Positions 42,815 through 52,174 of a stretch of DNA of 64,000 nucleotides are shown in pieces. The notes below the pieces were generated by a model. That model searched no databases. It was given only the letters and a program-made list of their open reading frames with translations, and was not told the DNA's origin. How positions within the stretch are numbered: the stretch's first letter is position 1; the number at the start of each line of letters is the position of its first letter. The DNA comes from Rapana venosa (lineage: Eukaryota; Mollusca; Gastropoda; Neogastropoda; Muricidae), in contig CM054145.1 in assembly GCA_028751875.1 (NCBI GenBank), positions 39,694,064 through 39,758,063 of the forward strand. The letters run 5' to 3'. The translations under genes were made by a program, and so were the position numbers.

Positions 42815-43020
42815 TGATGGTTTTCATCTTGCCTCCTATGCACTTCTGTGCCTGGGGTTCGTTGGTGTCAAAGTCTTCGAAGTTGGAGGTTCATGGGAAC
42901 AGATTGTGGGAGGAACGCTGTGGTGATCACCACCTCAGTGAGCGCCTCACTCGGGCTCTGCGCTGTCACTGTCGTTTTATAAGAGGTGTCCCACTGTGTT
43001 AGCTCAGAACAGACACCAAT
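42815..43020 (+). repeat. Dispersed element J, copy 2
   Basis: TGTGGTGATCACCACCTCAG, TGAGCGCCTCACTCGGGC, ATAAGAGGTGTCCCACTG, TTAGCTCAGAACAG. It contains the palindrome GGTGATCACC. Shared with 61470-61880. Confidence 0.65.
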
Positions 43021-43329
43021 GAACAACTGGTGATAGACGCTGATTATCTGTCAACCAGTAAAGCGCAATTCCGGTTTTAATAGTGAGCCCACAGAAACAT
43101 TAGCCAGGCGTTGCCCCAGTGACCCGGATGACGCAAGGCAAATAACTACCAATGTCTCCATTGTAGGGAGCGGGACTAAACCTTCCTCTGCCCAGTCTTT
43201 TTAACGACAGATTAAGTTACACATTGCTTTCTCAGATTAACTCCCATTGCGTTGGTTTGTATTTCATTGCACTGAACTGCAAATCTCACGTGCGTTGAAT
43301 CATATTGTACAGGATTGCGTTGTATTGTA

Positions 43330-43720
43330 CTGTACAACACTTTCAGTCACAGCATATTTCGCTGTGTGAAATTCAGTTTGTTCTCACCTGGGATAGCACA
43401 CGCCACAAGAACAGCGCCATCCATTAAACAAAAAAATTTTCCATGTACATTTGTCTCCCTTTAAAGGTGGCTTTCTTTTACATAATTTTGCCATAGACAG
43501 CCCTCTTGCTGTCGTGGGTTCTTTTACCTGCACTAAACTTGTTGGACATGGGACATCATTTTCTCGTCTCATCAACAAAAGGAAAATTGCATTTAGGCCA
43601 CCACTCATGGTGAAGTAGATGAGGAAAAAGTTCGGGTACAAAAAGGGGTCAAACCCCAACTCCTCACTCCCTGTACGGGCACACTAACTCTTACAGTATT
43701 AGACCACCGATCTACGTTCC
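43330..43720 (-). mobile_element. SINE family A, copy 4 (full length)
   Basis: Minus strand: head GATCGGTGGTCTAATACTG with B-box-like GGGGTTTGACCCC, central GATGAGACGAGAAAATGATG, GACAGCAAGAGGGCTGTC, and a 3' part (GGCGCTGTTCTTGTGGCGTG, GAATTTCACACAG). The head shows clear decay. Confidence 0.8.
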
Positions 43721-44405
43721 ATCTTGTTGGTGGTTGTTGTTTTTAATTTCAATGTCAGTTTCGATGTTTGGCCTGCCCGCTGTTTCCATATATGTCCTTA
43801 GTTGTTTTGTTGTTGTTTTTGTATTTCAATGTCGGTTTCGATATTTTGTGCGTGCCCACTGTTTCCATAGAACGCCTCCCCCCCCCCCCCCCCCCCACCA
43901 CACAACACCTTTTAAACTAAACAACAACACAAAAAGGATGTCCAAAATAAAATAACCATTTAACAGCTAAGCTTGCTTTGCAATTTGCACCATCGTTCTA
44001 GAAATAATTCGTTTAAATAATGATGGCATGACACAAAGGTGTGACAAGAAATGCATGATTTTGATCCGGCTAAGGGAGACAACTGCTGTACCATGTGCCA
44101 TCCCTCATGTGAACAAATCTAGCGATCTGTGGGATTGTTCGACTGTCTCTTTGTTGTTTTAATATAACTTGGCTGGTTGACATTTTTTTCTATTGATGCC
44201 TTTCCAGCTTCGGGGCTGGGTGGGTGTGGTTGGGGAGGTGGTTCGTTTGTTTGGGGTTTTTTTGGTTTTTTTTGCGTGTGTGTTATTTGTTTGGGGGGGG
44301 GGGGGGGGTCGTTGTTTGGGTTTTTTTAGGGGGTACACTGTTGTATATTATTTTTTTCTTAGTTGAATTGTTTTAGTTAGATCTTCTTGTTGTTGTTGTC
44401 GGTGG
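43721..44405. other. No recognised gene; homopolymer-rich
   Basis: C19 at 43878-43896, G16 at 44293-44308, a T/G-rich stretch 44215-44350, and a TTTCGAT(G/A)TTT..TTTCCATA repeat at 43755-43870. Confidence 0.5.
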
Positions 44406-44409
44406 AGGT

Positions 44410-44510
44410 GATGGTGGTATGTGTGTATGTGTGTGTGTGTGTGGTGTGTGAGTGTGTGGTGTGTGTGTGTGTGTGTGAGTGATGTGTGTGTGTGTGTTGT
44501 GTGTGTGTTT
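44410..44510. repeat. (GT)n microsatellite
   Basis: About 100 bp of interrupted GT, abutting the 3' end of SINE C. Confidence 0.95.
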
Positions 44511-44524
44511 TCATTCATTTATTC

Positions 44525-44770
44525 ATTTATTCTTTTATATCGAGGATAATGGAATAAGCACTCATGTGCTTTTTTACATCCAGTCCCCGTGTGTATGCGG
44601 TTTTTGTAAATTCTGTCATCTATTCCCACCGGCACACAATGGCCTACTCTTACGAAAAGCGGAACAGGATTTAACGTGTGCGCAAGATGTTCTGCGTGCG
44701 TTCGGTTTATAGTCTCATCCGAAGGACTTTTGGGGGAGAGTGGAGTCTGCACTGATGTTAACTCCAGGGT
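44525..44770 (-). mobile_element. SINE family C, copy 3
   Basis: Minus strand: TTAACATCAGTGCAGACTCC, AAAAGTCCTTCGGATGAGAC, ATAAACCGAACGCACG, TTGCGCACACGTTAAATCC, CACACGGGGACTGGATG, CACATGAGTGCTTATTCC, ATTATCCTCGATATAAAAG. The GAGGTCCCGTGTG part of the core is deleted. The tRNA head is missing. Confidence 0.85.
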
Positions 44771-44796
44771 GTGAGTGAGTGTGTGTGTGTTCTCGT

Positions 44797-44830
<34 letters not shown>
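44797..44830. repeat. (GAT)n microsatellite
   Basis: About eleven GAT units. Confidence 0.95.
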
Positions 44831-45094
44831 ATTTTGACGCTGTTGTTTCCTTTTTGTTTGTTTCTTAACCGGTGATGGGATACTTCTTTTCCATTTGAAA
44901 ATTCCAGTTACGTTCTTTTTTTTTTTTTCAAACTTCAACGATTTGCTCTGATTTTTCAAAACACACTACCTTTGACAGATCTTTTATCATCACTGAAATC
45001 AGCATCATGCTAACAACAGTTAAAAAAAGAAAAATTCAACCTTGTCAGGTTTAGCCTCAGGATCCACCATGACATCTTTCCAAAACAATTCTAC

Positions 45095-45147
45095 ACACAA
45101 ACAACAACACAACACAACACAACACAACACACACACACACACACACA

Positions 45148-45180
<33 letters not shown>
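45095..45180. repeat. (AACAC)n and (CA)n array
   Basis: Pentamer AACAC units then CA with CTCA interruptions, ending at a LINE 3' tail. Confidence 0.95.
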
Positions 45181-45300
45181 AAGATTCAAGATTTAATTCC
45201 TTTCACCCCTTTTGGGGCATGGAGGATTACAAACAAATTGAACAGGAGAATAAACCTAACAGCAATACATCCCAAAATAATATGCATACTAACAGGAACT
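45181..45300 (-). mobile_element. LINE 3' end with TTGAATC tail
   Basis: + strand AAGATTCAAGATTTAATTCC followed by CCCCTTTTGGGGCATGGAGG. Reversed, it is an AATTAAATCTTGAATCTT 3' terminus. The CCCCTTTTGGGG palindrome is close to the end. Confidence 0.55.
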
Positions 45301-45649
45301 GAAAAGCAAGATGATAAGCAAAATGTATTAAAGACTCAACACACACACACACACACACACCTCTTATCGTCTTCTTTTTATATAGACACAAACAAATGTT
45401 CTTGCTATATATATATGTGACTTTTTTTTCTCGTGATTTGATATTTCAAGTCTTACCATATGAGTGAACCTCACGCCACTTTCTTATATCTAGGACAGAT
45501 TTTTTGTTCTGGAGGGTTGGTGTTATTTTTTCCTGAGTACTGGTGGCAATGTAATATGATATAGCGCGGGACTCCGGTATGTGCCATTTCTTGTTCTCAA
45601 ATTATTTGTGATGTCATTTGTAAAGACGACGCCAAATGTTCTTACCCTA

Positions 45650-45829
45650 AGGGTTACTACCGTTGTGTTGCTATTAGTATCATCATTATTGCTGTTATCA
45701 TCATTGTTTTCATTATTATTAATGTTGCTATTGCTGATACTGCTAGATTTGTTTCGAGGATGGTGTTGGTGGTGGTGGTAGTAGTAGTAGCAGTAACAGC
45801 ATTATCATCGTCATCATCTTTAACCTTTC
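45650..45829. repeat. Triplet-rich stretch (ATT, GTT, GGT, GTA)
   Basis: Degenerate triplets immediately upstream of an RNase H LINE relic. Confidence 0.7.
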
Positions 45830-46004
45830 ACTATAGGAGAAGAGGGAGAAGGGGGAGAAAACTTTACAAAAAGGCTGTCAAAGCGAGAGCTAAGCCTCCT
45901 CAGCCAGAGAACTGAAGTGGTGCTGCAATGGATCCCTTCCCACTGTGGCATAGCGGGCAAGGAAGAGGCGGACCTCCTGTCCAAGGCAGGCAGCAGCCTG
46001 GAGC
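45830..46004 (+). pseudogene. LINE RNase H C-terminus (second RNase H LINE)
   Basis: An open frame reads ENFTKRLSKRELSLLSQRTE, then VVLQWIPSHCGIAGKEEADL and LSKAGSSLEQPAQP. WIPSHCG..EEAD holds the last catalytic His and Asp of RNase H. The sequence begins abruptly inside the domain, so the copy is 5'-truncated. It differs from LINE-N (WVPSHVGIFSNEWAD). Confidence 0.9.
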
Positions 46005-46530
46005 AGCCAGCCCAGCCAGGGTCCTACAGCCAGCCCAGCCAGTGTCCTACAGCCAGCCCAGCCAGTGTCCTACAGCCAGTGTCCTACAGCCAGCCCAGCC
46101 AGTGTCCTGCAGCCAGCCCAGCCAATGTCCTACAGCCAGTGTCCTGCAGCCAGTGTCCTACAGCCAGTGTCCTACAGCCAGCCCAGCCAGTGTCCTGCAG
46201 CCAGCCCAGCCAGTGTCCTGCAGCCAGCCCAGCCAGTGTCCTGCAGCCAGCCCAGCCAGTGTCCTACAGCCAGCCCAGCCAGTGTCCTACAGCCAGTGTC
46301 CTACAGCCAGCCCAGCCAGTGTCCTACAGCCAGCCCAGCCAGTATCCTACAGCCAGCCCAGCCAGTGTCCTACAGCCAGCCCAGCCAGTGTCCTACAGCC
46401 AGCCCAGCCATTGTCCTGCAGCCAGCCCAGCCAGTGTCCTGCAGCCAGCCCAGCCAGGGTCCTACAGCCAGCCCAGCCAGTGTCCTGCAGCCAGCCCAGC
46501 CAGTGTCCTGCAGCCAGCCCAGCCAGTCCT
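46005..46530 (+). repeat. 23-bp minisatellite inside LINE ORF
   Basis: About 24 units of CCAGCCCAGCCAGTGTCC plus TACAG or TGCAG. Some units are only 14 bp because CCAGCCCAG is missing. Since 23 is not a multiple of 3, three units encode a 23-residue super-repeat (PAQPVSYSQPSQCPTAS-like) and all three forward frames stay open. It grew out of the SLEQPAQP linker after RNase H. Confidence 0.95.
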
Positions 46531-46990
46531 GAGAAACAGCTTCTTCAGGAAAACATGGCGCCAGCGGCTGGACGTCAGGCCTGAAGATGAAAAAAGAGAT
46601 GGCGTTCTTGAGCCAGACAGAGCTGCTCTAGTTGCCATCTTCAGACTGCCAACAGGACACTGCCAGCTCCTGTCCCATCTTCAGACTGCCAACAGGACAT
46701 TGCCAGCTCCTGTCCCATCTTCAGACTGCCAACAGGACACACTGCCATCTCCTATCCCATCTCCACCGCCTGAAAATATTCCACACTGACCAGTGCCCCT
46801 GTGTCACAGCGCCCCCCCCCCCCCCCGCCACTCACTTCTCATATCCTGCAGTCCTGTCCTACCTTCCACACTCCGAGGTCTACACCAGACGTGGCCCAGC
46901 CCGGTAGAGCTCCAGGAAAAAGTATGGGAACTGGCGGGGTCACTACGACAGACTGCAGACTTCGCCACCCAGACCGGATTAGAGTAGCCC
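46531..46990 (+). pseudogene. LINE post-RNase H tail with 40-bp triplication
   Basis: It reads NSFFRKTWRQRLDVRPEDEK, DRAALVAIFRLPTGHCQLL, then LHRLKIFHTDQCPC in another frame. After a C run comes LRGLHQTWPSPVELQEKVW and TADFATQTGLE plus a stop. CATCTTCAGACTGCC..TCCTGTCC is present three times (46636-46755, period 40). FRLxTGHxxLxxHL..CPC is the Cys/His tail of this LINE group. The poly-C run at 46811-46826 breaks the frame. Confidence 0.88.
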
Positions 46991-47360
46991 CCTGGCCACG
47001 AGGAAGAAGAGGAAAAAGAAGAAGATCACTTTATTCTTGTAGAGCATAGCTTCCCTTGATAGCGAGAACAAGATGCGATGGCAAAGGCACTGAAGAAAAA
47101 AAGAAACAAACAAAGAAAGAAAAAAGAAAGAAAGGGGAAAGGGTAGGAGGGAGGAAAGAAAGATGTGTTGAAACGGAAGCTTTTATTTTATATATTGTAT
47201 TTTTTTTAGATCAAAGAAGTCTTTAAGATTAGTTTTTAAGGCATCAGATCTGGAGTTTGCATGATTCTTTAAAATGTTTTGATCTAGATAATGGGACTTG
47301 TCGAGGAAAAGAGATTTGCCTGAAATTTGATTTGAAACTTGTTTTTAGGAACACTCTTCC
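46991..47360. other. LINE 3' UTR-like purine tract, then nothing recognised
   Basis: GAAGAAGAGGAAAAAGAAG directly follows the LINE stop. A/G-rich sequence extends to about 47160. Confidence 0.5.
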
Positions 47361-47361
47361 T

Positions 47362-47363
<2 letters not shown>

Positions 47364-47406
<43 letters not shown>

Positions 47407-47412
47407 CTCTCT
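47364..47412. repeat. (TC)n microsatellite
   Basis: About 48 bp of TC followed by GTGTGGTGTG. Confidence 0.96.
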
Positions 47413-47689
47413 TCTTGTGTGGTGTGGTGTGTGGTGTGTGTGTGTCCTTGGAGGGGCAACTCTATAGCCCTAAACCTTGACATGTCGTCTGCATCTTCTC
47501 TCGCACATTGCCAACAAGTGTATTTTTTGGTAGTGAAGTGAGTACCTTCGCTTCTACAGCACTCCATTCCACACAGCATGCATATATGCAGCTTTACGCA
47601 CGTACGTAAACGCAGTTTGTTGCAAAATTCAAAATACTCGAAGAGACACTACCCAATTACGCGCGCACATGCACGCACGCACACAGACA

Positions 47690-47775
47690 CATATATTTAT
47701 ATATGTATGTATATATATATATATATATTATAATATTAATTATATATATAATATATTATAGTATATATATATCTA
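47690..47775. repeat. (AT)n palindromic tract
   Basis: Nearly pure A/T alternation with TATATATATAATATATTATA-type inverted repeats. Cruciform-prone. Confidence 0.93.
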
Positions 47776-48154
47776 TATACCCGCTTGCCCGCGCACACAT
47801 GTATACACAACGTAGTCATGAATGCACCAACACACACCCCGGCGTGCGCCATGTACACGCATGTAGTCATGAATGCCCGCGCACACAGACACACTCACTC
47901 GTTGGCAGCCAGCCAAACAAAGATAAGTACATAACGTCTTATTACACAGACTTCTGTTACACGAACGTGTTAAAGAATCCCAAACAAAAAATGCCAAGAA
48001 TCCGCACAGCACAACGCTTAACAGAACATCCGATATTTGATCATGAAGATAGTAAGTACTACCACGGGAGTTTTCAAAGCCATAATCAGTTACGATGAAC
48101 AATATGGCATAAACTCTCACTGAAACAGCATTATTTCCTATGTTTGTCACGATC

Positions 48155-48157
<3 letters not shown>
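47776..48157. other. No recognised feature
   Basis: CA/CGCA-rich at 47780-47895, including CATGTAGTCATGAATGC repeated (47812, 47860). Otherwise unassigned. Confidence 0.5.

Positions 48158-48190
<33 letters not shown>
48158..48190. repeat. Poly-G tract (33)
   Basis: Longest G run in the window. Confidence 0.95.
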
Positions 48191-48191
<1 letters not shown>

Positions 48192-48414
48192 GTTCCCCCC
48201 CATACAGTGTGGGACAAGTTTGCCTCTCAATCCTAATCACTCCAGATAAAGTCTCCTCAGTACTTGTCTCTGCCTGTCGTGTCTCTCTCCCTCTCTCTCT
48301 CTCTGTCTCTGTCATGTTGTACAGAATTGACGTCACTTGTACTGCTCAGTGATGTAATTTTAGAAAACACGCCAACAGTGAGACAGGTTGATGTTCAGAA
48401 ACTGACATGAAGGA

Positions 48415-48469
48415 AGGGAGGGGGGAGAGAGAGGAGAAGAGAAGAGAAGAGAAGAGAGAGAGAGAGAGA
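48415..48469. repeat. Purine (GA) tract at element H tail
   Basis: GAGAAGAGAAGAGAAGAG then GAGA, running into the AATAAAC end of element H. Confidence 0.9.
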
Positions 48470-48640
48470 GGTTTATTGTGATCAACTTCAGGCCCATTCA
48501 CAAAGGGAGGGTGGGACCACTGGGTACAAAACTCACATAATACTCAAAAAGAATACAGTCAATGGCAGCCCAAATGAACAGCATGGCATGGATTCCTGTC
48601 ATGGTTCTGCATGCAATACTTGCATAGTAGGGATGATAGA
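48470..48640 (-). mobile_element. Retroelement 3' end, family H, copy 1
   Basis: Minus strand: ATGGATTCC/GGAATCCATGCCATGC region, CTTTTTGAGTATTATGTGAG, GTGGTCCCACCCTCCC, TTTGTGAATGGGCCTGAAG, ATCACAATAAACCTCTC. It aligns with 55333-55510. The AATAAA signal followed by (CT)n marks a 3' terminus. Confidence 0.65.
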
Positions 48641-48655
48641 AACTGGAAAAGAATT

Positions 48656-48979
48656 TATCATTACCTATTCTCTCACACACCCATGCACACTTAGACTCTA
48701 AATACAATACATTCAGTTTATACTCTGTCAGGACTGAAGCACAATGCAAATCAGTGACAGTACTATCATTACCTATTCTCTCACACACCCACGCACACTT
48801 AGATTCTAAATACAATACATTCAGTTTATACTCTGTCAGGATTGAAGCACAATGCAAATCAGTGACAGTACTATCATTACCTATTCTCTCACACACCCAT
48901 GCACAATTCGACTCTAAATACAATACATTCAGTTTATGCTCTGTCAGGATTGAAGCACAATGCAAATCAGTGACAGTAC
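48656..48979 (-). repeat. Three tandem 108-bp units, open on the minus strand
   Basis: Exact 108-bp period at 48656, 48764 and 48872, with only a few substitutions. 108 is divisible by 3, and the minus frame is open through all units and beyond (48498-48983). Each unit encodes 36 residues (TVTDLHCASILTEYK, LNVLYLESKCAWVCERIGND). The function is unknown. The following sequence is retroelement end H, so it may be part of one element. Confidence 0.9.
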
Positions 48980-49037
48980 ACACAGCTGTTAGGATGTCCT
49001 CTTTCCACCTTTGTAATCAATGCTATCCAAGTTAGAT

Positions 49038-49337
49038 CTATAATACTCTTGCAACATCAAATTCTAAGTCATCAATTTTTCTTTTTAAATTTGTTAATGC
49101 AGTCACCAATATCTCTAAAGAGTAATTCCACCAGTGACGTGTATCTTTACTGGGATTACTCACACCTTCAATGCACTCTGTCTTAATCTCTTTATCTTCT
49201 GCACACTCCGCATCTACTTCACAATCATCTTCTTTCATCTCAATCACATCCTTACAGGTGACATCTTTCGTCACATTCACATCTTTAAAGATATCATCTT
49301 CCTCCTCATCCCCACCATCACAATCACAACTGTTCAT
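49038..49337 (-). CDS. Small acidic ORF, hypothetical (99 aa)
   Basis: The ATG at 49337 has A at -3. The product starts MNSCDCDGGDEEEDDIFKDV, continues with Asp/Glu/Val/Thr repeats (KDVTCKDVIEMKEDDCEVD), and ends with a possible amphipathic helix (WNYSLEILVTALTNLKRKID). It is not a simple-repeat translation. It lies just upstream, on the same strand, of the 108-bp repeat array and element H 3' end. It could be a host exon, a retroelement ORF or chance. No family is recognised. Confidence 0.3.
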   Translation of the reverse strand: MNSCDCDGGDEEEDDIFKDVNVTKDVTCKDVIEMKEDDCEVDAECAEDKEIKTECIEGVSNPSKDTRHWWNYSLEILVTALTNLKRKIDDLEFDVARVL

Positions 49338-49914
49338 TGTGGTCACTTACAGCAGCAGCATACGACAATGTCACTGTCTCACAGTCCTAATGTGTCATGG
49401 CAACTTGCTGGTTGTGTTGATAAATACTTGAGACTATAGTACAATGTTTGTCATACACAGACATGTCCATATCAGCATCACTGTAAGTGTGGTCGGCAGC
49501 GTAGGTCAAACTCGGTGGTGTGGCTAAAAAATAAACCAGAGGGAGACTAAATGAGATTACTTCCTTTTGGGCCTCTGGTTTGTTCTGTGTGATTCTGCCC
49601 GTTTTTCTTTCATGGTTTATTTGGGATGGACACTGTCTTCGGAAAGTGCCTTTTGAAGTGAAGCAACAGGGTTATGGGCTGGTAGTTAGTTATTCAGGCC
49701 GTCTGAATGCGGTAACAGTTTGATCGTCTCTTTCCTTCACTTTGAAAGGCGACAATGTCAATTCTTGTAGAGTTGAGTTCAACAGACATTCCGACATTAG
49801 TGGGAGTCCTTTCAGTGGCCTTTGTAAAAAAAAAAAACCCAACTATATGAAAACAAAAACAAAATTCTGCACACAGCTAGAAAGAACGTCTTGCTGGCAG
49901 CCAAACAAGGGAAG

Positions 49915-49917
<3 letters not shown>
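49338..49917. other. No recognised feature
   Basis: Mixed sequence. On the minus strand GTAAGTGACC lies just before the small acidic ORF and resembles a splice donor, but no exon partner is evident. Confidence 0.45.

Positions 49918-49979
<62 letters not shown>
49918..49979. repeat. (GA)n microsatellite
   Basis: About 30 GA units. Confidence 0.97.
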
Positions 49980-49982
<3 letters not shown>

Positions 49983-50155
49983 ATGCCATGTCAACTAGAG
50001 ATAAAGATCTCAATGAACAAAGCCTCCTGCCCTTACAAAAGGAACAGTGGAACAGGGACAATGTTCTTTCTGCAAAAGAAGTAAATTCTGTTCTCTCCTA
50101 CCCTCTACAGCACCCCCACCCCCCACCCCCAAAAAAGAGAAAAAGCTTACCTCTT

Positions 50156-50156
<1 letters not shown>

Positions 50157-50195
<39 letters not shown>

Positions 50196-50225
50196 AAGAG
50201 AGAGAGAGAGAGAGAGAAGAGAGAG
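50157..50225. repeat. (GA)n microsatellite
   Basis: GA with two AAG interruptions, ending exactly at a (TCGAAC)n tail. Confidence 0.96.
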
Positions 50226-50300
50226 AACTCGAACTCGAACTCGAACGATTTATATTCACAAAAGGCCATTGGCCCATACATGAAGGGGGTTGCCGAACTG
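50226..50300 (-). mobile_element. Retroelement 3' end with (GTTCGA)n tail, copy 2
   Basis: Minus strand: CCCCCTTCATGTATGGGCC, AATGGCCTTTTGTGAATAT, AAATCGTTCGAGTTCGAG, then GTTCTCTCTC. The body resembles family H (GTGAATGGGCC). GGCCAATGGCC is palindromic. Confidence 0.65.
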
Positions 50301-50317
50301 CTTAGTATTTGGTTTAA

Positions 50318-50345
50318 AAACACCCCACACACACACACAACACAA

Positions 50346-50387
<42 letters not shown>

Positions 50388-50390
50388 AAC
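50318..50390. repeat. (CA)n microsatellite
   Basis: Interrupted CA then about 36 bp pure CA. Confidence 0.96.
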
Positions 50391-50503
50391 ATGTTACTAT
50401 ATTACACAAAGTCAGCTACAAAAATATGACTTAGGATAACATTATCTCTCTTATTCTGAAAGCTTTACACAAATATAAATATAAAGTGAGGCTGCGCACA
50501 ACC

Positions 50504-50990
50504 TCAGGATGACTTGATGCCAGAAGTAAACAAGAGTCTAAATAAATTAGGCTGTCTACTATATTTAACAGGGATGTAGTTCTGCCTAACATCCTCAAAT
50601 ACTGGGCAGCACAACACAAAATGTACTTCATCCTTCGGAGCTTGCTTACATAATGGGCATAACAGCCTGAGGTCGTCAATACCATGTTCTCTGTATCTGA
50701 ATTTATGAACATTTATATCTGATACACCAAGTCTAAAAGTAAACTTAGACATTATTCTTTTCAAATGTATATCCATATCAAGTTTTAGATAAGGTTTGAC
50801 ATCATGCGAACTTATAAATTGTCTGTACATTTGAAATTTTTCACTGTTTTGTATATGATTACTCCATTGCTGCCATCGGCAGTCAATCAATCTTTGCCTG
50901 AAAGCGTTAATAAACTCTCTACAATTTCAGACTCCTTGATTGAGCCAGTAACAAATCCACACCCGAGTTCACACAAACTGTATCGAAAAT
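50504..50990 (-). pseudogene. LINE ORF2 C-terminal zinc-finger-like domain
   Basis: The frame at 50504-50890 reads WSNHIQNSEKFQMYRQF, FTFRLGVSDINVHKFRYREH, then LLCPLCKQAPKDEVHFVLCC and PVFEDVRQNYI. CPLCxxxxxDEVHFVLxCP (CxxCx7Hx4C) is a common terminal module of animal LINE ORF2s. Upstream, in a shifted frame, YSLCELGCGFVTGSIKES adds about 30 residues. A different family from LINE-N and from the 42.5 and 46 kb relics. Confidence 0.88.
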
Positions 50991-51003
50991 GTGTTTGGCC
51001 GCA

Positions 51004-51005
<2 letters not shown>

Positions 51006-51038
<33 letters not shown>

Positions 51039-51082
51039 GGTTTTTTTTTCGTTTGGGGGGGGGGGGGGGGGGGGGGGGGGGG
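51006..51082. repeat. Two poly-G tracts (31 and 28) with T-rich spacer
   Basis: G31, a short GTT/T9 spacer, G28. It lies immediately past the LINE relic. Confidence 0.93.
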
Positions 51083-52140
51083 ATAATTTAAGTAGAGGGG
51101 GTTTCTCCCTTTGACATCTAGTATCATAGAAGCATCTTGAAGGAGTTAAAAAGGTACCTGCTCACATTCAACTATGCAGAAATCTTAATCCAATAATCTA
51201 ATGCATCTTACTGAAGCATCATTAAACAGAGAGAGGGTATTCTATTAGTTTTCACTAAAAACAAGAATCATTAGATGTAACGATTTCTAACTAATAGCCT
51301 AAAAACTAATGCTTTAAAAACTAATCTCAAGCAAAATAGGTTACTGATTCACAAATGGTACAGCAGCATCCAAGGCCGCCAGGATTTCTGCTAATGATAA
51401 CACAGTGGGAATGTATTTGTGGCATCAAATATCTTAAATGGAACAAATCAAAAGAGTTATTAGCTCAATATTCGTAGTTTTTTTTTTTCAACACAAATAG
51501 AGCAAGCTTCGTTTTACCTCGACTTGCTAGATCATTTACCAGCAGTTGTGAAACTAAACTAAGGCTTAGTAAGAAAAAAAACCGATTCCAAAATATTTAA
51601 TACATAATTACATGCAAGATAATTTTTCCATTGTAATAACAACCATTTTTTCCATGAGCAGCTAAATATACACTCTTTTCCCTGAATACAACGAATATTA
51701 CCCTTAACTCAGATTAAACCTTAAGAACCAGTGCCGTGCCGAGCACTGTTTTAAGCTGTTTAAAAAAAACAACCTGCTATTGTAAGCCCTACGAGCGCAG
51801 ATTCACAGAAAGCAGGATTAACATCATCAGCAAGAAGAAGAATATGTAACAACTCTGCGACGCGAGCGAGAGTGGTAAAAAGTGGCTACCTGTTTATACC
51901 AATATTGAGATGTCCCTCTGGCAAAACTCCCCACCCTCATATGATAAAAAAAAAACAGATAAACACAAATAAGGGGCTACACTACATCACCCTGTTTAAC
52001 AACACGCATGTGGAATCAGTATAGTTAGTCAGAGAGCACTATAGATTCCCCAACTATTCTGCTCTGCTGACATTTCTGATACATGGCACTCAAAACATCG
52101 TAATAGTTTTTTGCCCCTTCCACAATAAAAAGCGCCCAGG
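51083..52140. other. About 1 kb without a recognised feature
   Basis: AT-rich, non-repetitive within the window, no frame above 80 codons. Confidence 0.5.
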
Positions 52141-52174
52141 CGGGGGGGAGGGGGGGGGGGGTGGGGGGGGGGGA
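52141..52174. repeat. Poly-G tract with interruptions
   Basis: G7, A, G12, T, G11. Confidence 0.92.

Noticed and set aside
45917..46789. 290-residue Pro/Ser/Gln-rich protein as a host mucin- or silk-like gene
   Set aside because: Both ends of the frame are RNase H LINE sequence, and the repeat is open in all frames only because its length is not a multiple of three.
48656..48979. CRISPR-like array
   Set aside because: Whole 108-bp units repeat without unique spacers; the sequence is eukaryotic.
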